NCBI GenBank assembly: GCA_024195585.1
Contig: SWBL01000050.1
Span: forward strand, 124,001 to 188,000
Source: Aureobasidium sp. EXF-3400
Taxonomy: Eukaryota; Ascomycota; Dothideomycetes; Dothideales; Saccotheciaceae
Reading direction: 5' to 3'
Length of the DNA: 64,000 bases
Below, one piece after another: positions 13,690-22,911 of this stretch (position 1 is its first letter; each line of letters begins with the position of its first letter). Below the pieces are notes generated by a model. That model was not told the DNA's origin and made no database searches. It was given only the letters and a program-made list of their open reading frames with translations. A program made the translations under genes and the position numbers.

Positions 13690-16099
13690 TCAACGCTGAA
13701 CCGAAGCAGGAAGGTTCATGGGTTGCGCAGGGTATCTGACCCAAGCTCTGAGCTCCGCAAGGGGGTGGTCATTGTTCGGCAATGGTGCAATGAACATGAC
13801 ATAGTGGCTGCCAACCCTTGCCTTCCTCAGGCAGATACGGTTCATCCTGACACATAGAGGACAAGCATATTGTTCCTCGGGCACAGCGTTTCCTTTTGCG
13901 ATCTTGTTGTACATACATTGAATCCTCTGCACATGACCAGCCAGGAGGGTATACTTCTCTTCATCGGTGACACAGATGAAACCCATCAGATCTGCGACGA
14001 AGCGCGTAATCACATCGTCACCAAGGCCCACGGCAAATGGTTGATAATTGTCGTAATTGCCTGAGCGATCTCCAACTTTGATGAAGTTCCCGGTCAAGAT
14101 GTCGTTAGGTTGCCTGGCGAGTTGTACGCTGCCGTTCAGGGCCACCGAAACAGTAAGGCCTGAGGGATGGGGTGGTGTGAGAAAACGGAGGGAGAAACCA
14201 GGCCCTGCGACCTGCCGGGTGGAGGCATCAGGCTGAGAGGTTGGTGCAGGGGGGAGATTGATGGGTGGCTGTGCTAGGGTACCAGGCTCGGGGGACGAAA
14301 GAGAGGGGCCGCCGTGAGGAGACTGGACTGAAGTACCACGCTCACGGCCAAGATCATACGCGGATGGACGAAGAGCAACACGACGACCAGGGGCACTAGA
14401 CTGCTGAGACAAGGGTTGTTGGTAATCGAATGGGACCTGACCGAAGGCACCAGACTGCTGAGGCGATAGAGGCTGGTAAGTGAATGGAGTGTGACCAGGC
14501 TGAGAGGGTGAATAGGAGCGCTGGGGTATTTGAGTCTGCGCAGAGAAACCTGACTGAGGAGGAGAGACTGATGGACGGGTGGAAGGCGGTTGGATGGAAT
14601 CGCTGCCGGTCTCTGACATGTCTGCCAACCTGCCTCTGGTCTTGCCGCCCATGATGATGTTTTTGGACGCGCTGAAAGTGTGACGGAGGCCTCCCCTCAA
14701 GGACTTCCGAGAAGTCAATGTTTTCTCCTCCCCGATGCGTGGTAAGGAACCGTGGCTGGGGCTGATCCTGGCGGCTTTTCTGGTGCGCTCTGTCGACGGG
14801 GGTCTGTCAGGAGAGGACAGGTTCCTCATCATAGACTCGATGCTTCTCAGCATTCGAGGGAGGAAGGCTGTTGACGGGTTCTGGTCGATGTCCTCTCCAG
14901 TCAAGGTTTCTTGAATGTCTTGGACAGTCCCCAAGACAGAAGCGAGATTGCCATCAATGTCCTGGGCGGCAACAACAATCTGGCCCTGAATCTCATCGAC
15001 AGTTCTTTGAACAGCAGCGAGCCTGCTCTCATCACCTCCAGCATCGTTGAGCTGGGTTTGGATGTCGGTGATTGATTGTTGGACAGTAGACATGGCGCTC
15101 TGGTTCTCTCTCGAGAAGTTCGTGATCTGGGTTTGAGAGTCTTGAACTGACTGCTGTAGATTGGTGATGTTAGGGCCGACAGCTGTGTGAACCTGGGCGA
15201 GGACTCCTTCAGGGTGTGTGACAGCTTTGTGGATGGCTGTAACCTATCGAGTGGAAGCACAGTCAGCATGGTTTTCATTGTAGACTGGGGGGAGTTCACA
15301 TACCTGTGCCGAGGTTGTATCGGCCTGCTTCATGAGGGTTTCCAGCTGAGTTGACTGCTCGTCGAAGCGTTGCTTCTGGGCTCGAAGTTGGGCCAGTTCC
15401 TCTTTTTCCTTCGCGGAGAGCTGTATGGCTTCAAGAAAGTCTTGTTGTCTCTTGAGGGCTTCGTCGCTATTGAGTTTTGTGGCATCGAAGTTCTTTTTCT
15501 GTTCTCTGAGGGATTCCAATTCTGTTTGTTCTTCTAGTCTCAGCTTGACGGGCCCAAGGTGAGATCTCTGAAGCTCTATGAAGGCGTTGTGCGAATCTTC
15601 GGACTTTTTCTTGAGACGGCTGACCTCTGCACTACATTAGCTGGGACTCGCGATGCATGATGATTGGGTGAAGGGATGACAGAGAGGCAATATTGGAGGG
15701 CAATCGAGAAAAGGAGAGGAAGAAGAGAGTCTTGAACGAACCAGCAGTCAATGTCTGCACCTGTGATAACACGCCACTGAGCGACTGGAGGTCTGCAGTC
15801 AATCTAGAATACAACAGAAAGATTAGCATGATCCATATCTGTCTCTACGACAGTAGCGGCACCTACTTCTGAGCCTTCTTGAGGCATTTCGCCACCTCAC
15901 CCAAGTAGACGACAAAGTGACGCTGGACCGTGCCTATAGATGCAGCGGTCGAGATGCTTCTGACCTCAGCATATAGGTCTGCTCTGGACGTCTCCAAGTC
16001 CTCCAGATTGGTTTGTAGGGTGTTGATCTGGTTGGCGATTTCGTCTGGAGAAGGGTTGGAAATCGAGGAGAGCATGACACCCTCCATTTCCATGGCCAT
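13690..16099 (-). CDS. Gene B: coiled-coil protein with C-terminal Cys motif
   Basis: Four exons on the minus strand: 16099-15867, 15803-15742, 15626-15304 and 15243-13690, giving 723 aa. Introns are 62, 115 and 60 nt; the second uses an atypical GTTCGT donor. The ATG (TCACCATGG context) was chosen because the broken copy at 21512 starts at the same place. Residues 1-330 are coiled coil (EEQTELESLREQKKNFD, AKEKEELAQLRAQKQRF). A Pro/Ser/Gln-rich linker with SPSQPGHTPFTYQPLSP follows, then a conserved C-terminal region: QPNDILTGNFIKVGD, NYQPFAVGL, and a CPLC-VRMNRI-C motif (C-x2-C-x6-C) that might bind zinc, followed by hydrophobic strands. Function unknown; I recognise no named domain. The gene is convergent with gene A, and both have degenerate copies together at 20.3-22.5 kb, so the two may be linked in function or simply duplicated together. 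Confidence 0.8.
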
Positions 16100-16649
16100 G
16101 GTGATAGTAGGGCACAATACAACTGGATAAGACTTGGAGAGCGAGTGATGGGGGACGGACGAGCAGGCAAGTAGAACGGTAGAGGGTGAAGAAGGCAGAA
16201 GCGTAAGAGTTGAGATCTGCCTACCTCTTGTTGCAAATGTGAGATCTGCGGACATACGCGCCAGACAAACGGACCCTTGAATAGACTTTTCATAGACTTC
16301 CGACTTAGTGGATGGTTCTGGATACCGTGCAGTCTGGGTTACAAACAAGAGACACGGCCGTTTGCTCACTTACGGTTTGGTGTCCATCAAAGGCGTGCGT
16401 GGTAGATACGCAATGCCTATTACCGTACCTACCAGAGAGTCGTTTGTATGCTGTGTCCAGCTTTTGCGCATCTCGTTGGCCAAAATGTCCTTGGTGATGT
16501 TATTGCGTTGGTCGCAAGGGTGAAGGGACGCTGTTACAGATTTGCCGAGAGAGCAGAATCCGACTGACGTGCATCTCGAACTGCAATGCTGTCGCGTGCA
16601 ACGACCAACGGCTGAATGAATATCGGTCGTGGTGCAATAGATCAGTTGA

Positions 16650-17470
16650 GTAAAACCCAAGCTCTGGACAGATAATCAGATAAGATCAGACGGGTTGAGG
16701 TGTGTGATGTGTTCCGGCATCCCGCGTGTCGGATTCTATGCATGTTCTCACCAAACCGTGAGATTCTGAGCCTGAGCTGCGAACAACCACAACTATGCGC
16801 CCACCATCTGGCTAAACTTCGGTTATGTTCGATTAGATTGTCGGCGTAAGAACCAGATCCCAGACAAAGACCCAGGGAAAATCAAGCAAGTTGTGGCTAG
16901 TCGTCTGCTCCGGCGTGTCGCCTGTCGGACCTGTGCGTTTCCTCACCAAGATCTGGGACACCAAGTCCATACCTCAACATCACCCACACACGCCGGTTGC
17001 CCTTCGGTGAAGTTTGAACGGATAGTTTGGGTAAAAACCAGGCTCCAGAAGAATAACCAGGAAAGATCAGAAGGGTTGTGGGTAGTACCGTGCTCCGGCA
17101 TCTTGCCGGTGCACCCTGCGCGTTTCCTCACCAAAATCTGCGATTTCGAGCCCTCGCCACTATTGATCATAACATCAACCGCATCATCTGGCAGAATCTC
17201 GGTCGTTGTCAGGGCTGTTCTTTGCCTAAAACCCAGACTCTGTGCAAAGAACCAGACAAGATCAGACCGATTCTGGCGAGTTGGGTCGAGGCGGACATCG
17301 ACAGTCTCCTGCACCCAAACACTCTACCAAATTCGTGAAACCCTCTACCATTCAAAACCATCACAACATCACCCACACCAGCTGGGAACCTCTCGATTGC
17401 TGTCGGGTGTGCTTTTTGTCCAAAAACCAGTCTGCTGGCAAATAACCAGCCAAGATCAGACGGTGGTTGT
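16650..17470. repeat. Diverged tandem array, ~192-bp unit, four to five copies
   Basis: The anchor phrase (variants of ACCAGACAAGATCAGACGG) recurs near 16682, 16877, 17062, 17258 and 17452, a spacing of 185-196 bp. Each anchor is preceded by a variant of GTAAAAACCAG-CTC and followed by GTTGTGG...GCTCCGGCAT...CCTCACCAA-ATCTG. Copies have diverged substantially and spacing is not a multiple of three, so open frames crossing the array (for example 16893-17705) are probably not coding. The array lies between the 5' ends of genes B and C. Confidence 0.75.
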
Positions 17471-18422
17471 TGAGCAACACTGCATGCAAACGGACTCCCT
17501 CCAGCCAGAAAATGATCAGCGTCGGACTTGGAAGTCTCGCAGCCCTCCCAACTTCTCCCAGCCACTCGACCCGCGACTCCAGGACAGGACATTTTTCATC
17601 AAACAGATCAACCCGAATCCAATCTCATTGCCAACATGCGATAGACTCCACATTATGCGATCGATCTTTTTTTTTTTTTTGACAGTCACGACTGATATGC
17701 GCTAGCAGCAAGCGTGCTCGTACTCTGTCACAAACCGTGCTCTTGGTGCAACCCGAGATCCCGCACATCATCTCTTCCAAGTCTTCTTTGGACGGTGTCT
17801 GGAGACTGGACATTGTGCTTCTTGCTTTGTCTTCATACTTGAAGCTTGAGAGCTGTGTTGATCTCGGATATCAACCAGTCAACTCGACCAGAGATCGCGA
17901 TCTCACTATACTACTCGTAGTGTTGAAAGGTGATTATTACTGCTCGCAAAGCCATATTCCGATCCCGTCGGCATCATGCAGTGTTCCATCTGCAATATGC
18001 CTAGGCTACGCGGTCATATGCGATACACATACTTGATTGCAGAGGATATCTCTTTGTCTGGTAACTGTGGTTTGATGGCTTTTTGTCACAAGCATTGGGA
18101 ACCTGCAACGAGGTTGGTGAATCGCCTGGTCCCTTCTAGGAAACTCTGATTCTGGAACATTCCCCTTGGTCTTGCTTCTTTGTTCCGCATGGTCCACAAC
18201 ACGCCAACACTTTGTTGTTTCATCATCTTCCTCGTGCTATCGGCGACCTGCATGGCTTGAAGGCTCTGACCAGCGCCGTGTCTTAACCCCTCCTGAACCT
18301 CGGCAGCATTCTCTCGCCCACCGCTTGAGCACAGGCAGCACTCTCTCGGCCGACACCGTACCTCCGCCCCTCCCGAACATCTCCAGCTCTCTCTCCCCTC
18401 TTGAACACAGACAGCAGTCACA
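17471..18422. other. Intergenic region upstream of gene C
   Basis: No gene seen. It contains a run of 14 T at 17667-17680 and a C-rich leader just before gene C in which the phrase CTTGAGCACAGGCAGCA / CTTGAACACAGACAGCA appears twice. Confidence 0.4.
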
Positions 18423-20056
18423 ATGGCATACGTGAGCAACTCGATGATCAGGATGGAGAGAGCCTACAGGGAATCAGGTCTCTGGGGCCTCGCCGAGGAG
18501 ATCAAGGCGTTGGATCCACGTTATGCTCCCTTGGCCAACATCTCCCGTCTCACGACTCCAGTCATGACCCAAAATGGAATGCTACTTCTTGCTCAGGTAC
18601 CTCGACCCATGTTGATGAGCATCCTCGACAATACTCTGGTTGAGAAAGACAAAGCTGGAGCTATCAAGATCAAAGATTGGAACCGGATACCCCGATCAGT
18701 CAAGGAGAAAAAGGAGCCCGCTATCTACCTGAACTACTACACTGCTCCCGATGGATCTGGCCTCACCATCTCGGAATACGAAGAGTACCTCCAAGCCATG
18801 GAGGATGCTATCCAAGGCAAGAGCACATCCGTGAATGGTATCGACATCGTAAAAGAGGTCAACAAGTATTACAGGCAGCGCACCAACGAGAAGGGCGCCT
18901 TCTTGACGGACAACAAGGGCCCCTTCCGCCGCGATCTGCCAGACCTTATCAAATACCAACAAAGAATGATCAGAGCAGCCAAAGCCAAAAATTGCTCGGA
19001 GATACGCTTTGCCGGCGAGGTTGGCTGGGCCATTGATACGGACAAGCGTGTCAAAGTCCATCACAAGCTCAAGGGCTCGGCGGGCTTGTTCCGTTTGACC
19101 ATGTGTGTGGTCAGTGTGTTGTGGCCACAGAAGAACTTCGAGTTGACCTCGTTCTGTCTGTTCCGTGTGGTAAAGTGGGTCCAGGCCGAGATTGTAAGTT
19201 CATTTTCTCATACACTTGATCGCTCAGGTTGCAGCTATGGAAAGGCACTGTACTTTTGAGAAACAGGACAATATCCCTCGAGATGGCGTAGATCCTGGGC
19301 TCTCTTTGGTCACATCCCCGGATGCGAGACTACTGTGTCTTTTTATGGCGAGGACATCAGCCCACACTCGAAAAAGGAGAGTGGAAGTCATGGCACCTGG
19401 ACCCATATCAGCGGTCGTGCTGTCCCTTTACGATTACCCAAACTGTTCTCATTGCGCTCATCGTGCATATCTTCAAGTACCTCTACTGACACATCAACAG
19501 GGAGAGTCGATCGGATCTCACCTTGCCAACAGCTACGCCGGCTATGGTGGCTTCAACTTCACAACCGCCGGCATCTCTGTCGATTCGGCTTTGAAGGGCG
19601 ATGCCAGGCTGTGGATGGATGTGTGCATTCAATACGACGACGTGCTGGACTTTGCAAACAGAGCCATCGTCGCCGATCGTGTCAAGTTCGAGGCCAAGGT
19701 CAAGGAACTAGAGGTATATTCTTCCCATCTCATCGCCACAATGAAAGTATACTGACGTGATTCAGGATGAAATCGAGCGTCATCGCACCATCGAGCAATT
19801 GGAAGAGCTGGAGAAGGAGTTCGATGACTTGCTGGAGCAAGCCGATGTCGATTCACTGCTTGCCGCTCTCCAAGAAGAAACAGAAAAGTTCAACACTGTG
19901 CAGCGAGTCGTCAAGAAGAAAGAGGAGGAAGTGAAGAAGTGCCATGACAACCTGACCATCCTGGCTGCCGATTTCCAACTCCTGAAAATCGTTCCATCAG
20001 AGCATGCCACCTCTCATGCGTCCTCAAGCTCGGGAGTCCCCCTGCCACCGCCTTGA
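18423..20056 (+). CDS. Gene C: unrecognised 424-aa protein with C-terminal coiled coil
   Basis: Exons 18423-19193, 19501-19713 and 19766-20056 give 424 aa. Intron 2 is ordinary (52 nt, branch ACTGAC). Intron 1 is 307 nt, by far the longest intron in this block, and contains a MITE-like repeat; its ends are GTAAGT and CTACTGACACATCAACAG. The splice gives a smooth sequence, WVQAEI-GESIGSHLANSYAGY. The middle of the protein (about 190-310: AKNCSEIRFAGEVGWAIDTD, HHKLKGSAGLF, YGGFNFTTAGISVD) recalls a fungal family that I think is distantly GIY-YIG-like, but no catalytic residues are clear, so I do not assign it. The last 100 residues are charged coiled coil (LEELEKEFDDLLEQAD, VKKKEEEVKKCHDNL). 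It lies among genes A and B and their decayed copies. Confidence 0.75.
19233..19348 (+). repeat. MITE-like repeat, copy 1 (inside intron 1 of gene C)
   Basis: Begins AGCTATGGAAAGGCAC and ends GTGTCTTTTTATGG, which are imperfect inverted repeats of each other. The centre holds GGGCTCTCTTTGG, shared with the copies at 27.0 and 45.4 kb. Without this insert the host intron would be about 190 nt. Confidence 0.7.
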
Positions 20057-20142
20057 TACTTTTTCCATGGGCCTGGTTGTTCTCTTTCCGTCAGCATATT
20101 CATACTTCCTGTCCTCCCTCCCTGCATGCAAAAGCCTGTCAC

Positions 20143-20175
20143 GTAAGTAGCTACAGAAATGCACAGTCACTTCAG
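20143..20175 (+). repeat. MITE-like repeat, solo left arm
   Basis: GTAAGTAGCTACAGAAATGC followed by ACAGTCACTTCAG resembles the left arm of the fuller copies (AGCTGTAAAAATGCACAGTA at 27229). The rest of the element is not evident. It lies just after the stop of gene C. Confidence 0.4.
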
Positions 20176-20372
20176 TCACCAACATGTACCCACTGAGAGC
20201 CGCGATCATACAAGCTTCGAGCAACCGAGACCAAGGCAAGCAATCGAATCAACGTCTTCTCAAGCTGGAGGTCGACAAGAAAACTTGAGAAGATCCTGTC
20301 CACGCTGCACGTCTCGAAGTTAGCCAAGATCTCCAAAATACTCGTCAGCCTCGCACGGATTGTAAGACCGAG

Positions 20373-20792
20373 TTGCGAGAAGCCCGAATCAGATACGAGT
20401 ATCTCGAAAGTCGCTACCAAGATCTGGAGGACAAGAGAAACGAGCTGATTTTGAAACTTGAGGACATCCGCGCTGAGATGGGACGACAGATGCTTAATTC
20501 ACAAAGTATCGATCAAGCATTCCCAATGCATCTGACATCTGTCAGCGGGCCTGAATTCGCATGGACTCTGTCCATGTGTACGTTCGATGAAATTCGCAGG
20601 TATCTTGACTCAGACTTCCAATGGCTACTCTCCAGACTGAGCTTTGTGTTGCCAACTTAGAGCATACATGATACAGCGCTTCCCATTCTCGAGGCCATGC
20701 TGCACAAGATCTGCGACTCGGAAGCTGTTGATTTGCTTGTCCTTCAAAATCTACTCACGACTGTCTGGGCCGACGCAGAGTCAGATCCGTGA
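20373..20792 (+). pseudogene. Broken copy of the C-terminal part of gene A
   Basis: Translation gives a short coiled coil (ESRYQDLEDKRNELILKLED) and then WTLSMCTFDEIRRYLDSDF and ALPILEAMLHKICDS. These align with gene A residues WTLSMCTQGKMSMYLERGF and ALPIIEAMLHKVNDS with the same spacing. The frame is interrupted by TAG at 20658-20660, exactly where A reads through (LPIHNQHQT), and ends at TGA 20790-20792 after about 40 more homologous residues. The last 200 or so residues of A have no counterpart. The piece has lost its long coiled-coil part and its start, so it is a truncated, decaying paralogue rather than a gene. Confidence 0.8.
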
Positions 20793-20829
20793 TCGGGAAA
20801 GGGTCTAGGGTATGCGTTGGGAATTGATA

Positions 20830-20887
20830 GTAAGTCGCTTTTCAATGGAACTATCTTGTTTCTCGAGACCATTGTGTATTTTTACAG
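20830..20887 (-). repeat. MITE-like repeat fragment with intron-like ends
   Basis: On the minus strand it reads CGCTGTAAAAATACACAATG, then TCTCGAGAAACAAG and further bases that match the left half of the copy at 27229 (CTGTAAAAATGCACAG, GTCAAGAAACAAG). On the plus strand the same 58 bases start GTAAGTCG and end TTTTTACAG, the ends of a canonical spliceosomal intron. Confidence 0.6.
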
Positions 20888-21070
20888 CGATTTATAATGA
20901 GAAAGAGAAGGAGAGTGATCATCATGAGGTATGCAAATGGCCCATGACCAGGTCTCTCATCTTATCATTCTCTCATTTCTTCTCTGATGTGGTTCCTCCT
21001 ATTGCAGCAAGTCAAGAACCTCTACGAGAAGCTAATCGAAGATGGGAAACAACAACGACCCTGTACCATC

Positions 21071-21190
21071 AAGGACCTGGTCATCCATGTATGACTCCAT
21101 CGTTCCGTGTGCCTCCACTTCAGTTGTGAGATTCTTGATCTTGTCTCTTAGTTGCAAGACTGCGACTGCCTGCTGGTGGGTTTGTTCTAG
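21071..21190 (-). pseudogene. Fragment of the N-terminal part of gene A, inverted
   Basis: Minus-strand translation AVAVLQLRDKIKNLTTEVEA followed by HGTM matches gene A residues about 33-55 (AVAVVQLREKITELQQLVKA, RGTM), roughly half identical over 32 residues. The homology stops on both sides. It lies in opposite orientation to the C-terminal fragment 280 bp upstream, so the ancestral copy was split and inverted or two copies were truncated. Confidence 0.7.
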
Positions 21191-21511
21191 CTTGTTGAAG
21201 AAGATGTAGGTAATCAAGCCTATTTTATATGGACAACATTTACTGAAAATGATAACGAAGTGAAAGGCGTCGTTCAAGCTGTTCAAGCCCTCTATCATCA
21301 AGTGAGAGGTATTCCTGATATTTTTTATGAATTGATCAAAGTGGAGGCTCATTCGCATTCAGTTTCTCGACTGTCCAATTCTCGATTCACTCTCGCATCG
21401 AATTTTCATCACTTCATCGCTCCATCACTTCATCACTTACCAACTCGCTCTCCAAATCTTCAACGCTTCCTCTCCAAGCTCTCTCTACTCATTCTACATC
21501 ACATCATCGCC

Positions 21512-22513
21512 ATGGAAGGTGTTTCGTCCAACCCAATCCCGGACATGTCTCCTCAACAAATCCAACAAGACATCGCAACCCTCCAAACCACGCTGACCGA
21601 CCTTGTGGAGGACATGAAAGGCCTGAAGGCTGATATTATCGATGTCGATGGTGTTCCATCCGCGATCAAGTTACAGCGTCGCTTCACTGCATATTCAGGC
21701 ATGGTGAGAGAATGCGTTGCCAACTGCCAGAAGTTGACCGCTATCTTTCAATCACTCAGTGGTGTACTCCAGCTCAGCAACGAGGAACGCACCGAGCTTG
21801 AAGATCTTCGCCGCGAGAACCAACTCCTTCGCCAGGGCCAGATCACCGCTGTCCAGCAATCTGTCGACAGTGCCTTCAGCACAATCCAACAACAGCTCAG
21901 ACAAATTGAAGCTGGTATGGAGAGATTGCTGCACACCACTGGAAGCCGTCCTACCAATCCAATGCAAGCAGAGCCTACTAGAAAGTCCCCCCGTATCAAC
22001 CAGGAGCTCGACGACAGAGACGTGATCTCTTTGAATGAGGCAATCTCACCGCCGGCGCCATCACAACCTCCTCAAGGTCGCGATTAACCCACTCATCGCA
22101 GTCTCAGACGCTCCCTTTCTCGATCGACTAGCAAGATCTTAATCGCCGGTGGAGATTTCTTCCAAGTTATACACCCTAGCGCAAGCAAAACCCCAATGCC
22201 AGACTTGCCAGAGGCCGTCGGTGAGCCAGCCGGAGCATCTAGTGCGCCCTCATAACAGACACTCGCCTCTCATTCTGGACCTCCTCAGTCGCAATCAACT
22301 CCCTCAAACAGCAACTTCACCATCGGCGCTCCCCCGCTCATCAATCCCGCAAGGCTCACTCTATCGGTGGCCGTGGGTGACAACATACAGCTTACCTGGC
22401 AGCCCAACGATATCTTAGCCGGGAACTTTATCAAAGTTGGAGATGGCTTAGGCAACTACAACAGTTATCAACCATTTGCTAAGGGCCTTAGTGAGAGTGT
22501 GATCAGGTTGTAA
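21512..22513 (+). pseudogene. Broken, intron-free copy of gene B
   Basis: Reads from ATG 21512 for 191 aa to TAA at 22085. It then continues in the same frame through a second TAA at 22253-22255 to a third at 22511-22513. The first part parallels gene B (LTAIFQSLSGVLQLSNEE against LTADLQSLSGVLSQ; QITAVQQSV against QVTAIHKAV). The last part is clearly homologous (QPNDILAGNFIKVGDGLGNY against QPNDILTGNFIKVGDRSGNY), after which the Cys-motif end of B is missing. No sequence interrupts the copy at the three B intron positions. A 191-aa product from the first frame is possible, but the in-frame stops inside otherwise colinear homology mark this as a decaying copy. Confidence 0.75.
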
Positions 22514-22911
22514 CTCCTGGCTTTGCTCTTTTGTCGAGCTTGGTTGTCTCTTTGCCTTGGGCATGGTTTTTCTTTTATCATGAGAGTTTTACAGATCCAA
22601 TTCTCATCCATTGTTCACAAAGGGGTCAAAAGATAATTATTCAAATGCAAAAAGAGTAGAATATGCCATTTCGTATCAGCGCTCTTTTCAATCTATGATA
22701 ATTTGAAAACAAACCCCGCCATTACCCAGCGAGGTTCTCATGATGTCGCCGCGTGTCGTTATCCTAATCAAAAAAGCAAGTAAAATAGATGGAAAAGGCA
22801 AAAGAGGGCGTACATCCCATTCCTTTTTGTCCCGTCCCAATGTGCAATGTTCAGTCATTCGTAGACGGAAAGAAGTGTATAACGTCAAAAGAAAATCATC
22901 ATCCCTCGTCT

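Noticed and set aside
16893..17705. 270-codon open frame on the plus strand
   Set aside because: It crosses the tandem array, whose unit spacing is not a multiple of three, and its translation has no motif or sensible composition.
19216..19500. Extra exon in gene C formed by the open frame through intron 1
   Set aside because: That frame runs through the MITE-like repeat and disrupts the smooth join AEI-GESIGSH; splicing the whole interval fits better.
21260..21511. In-frame extension upstream of the B copy
   Set aside because: The extension is leader-like, and homology to gene B begins exactly at ATG 21512.
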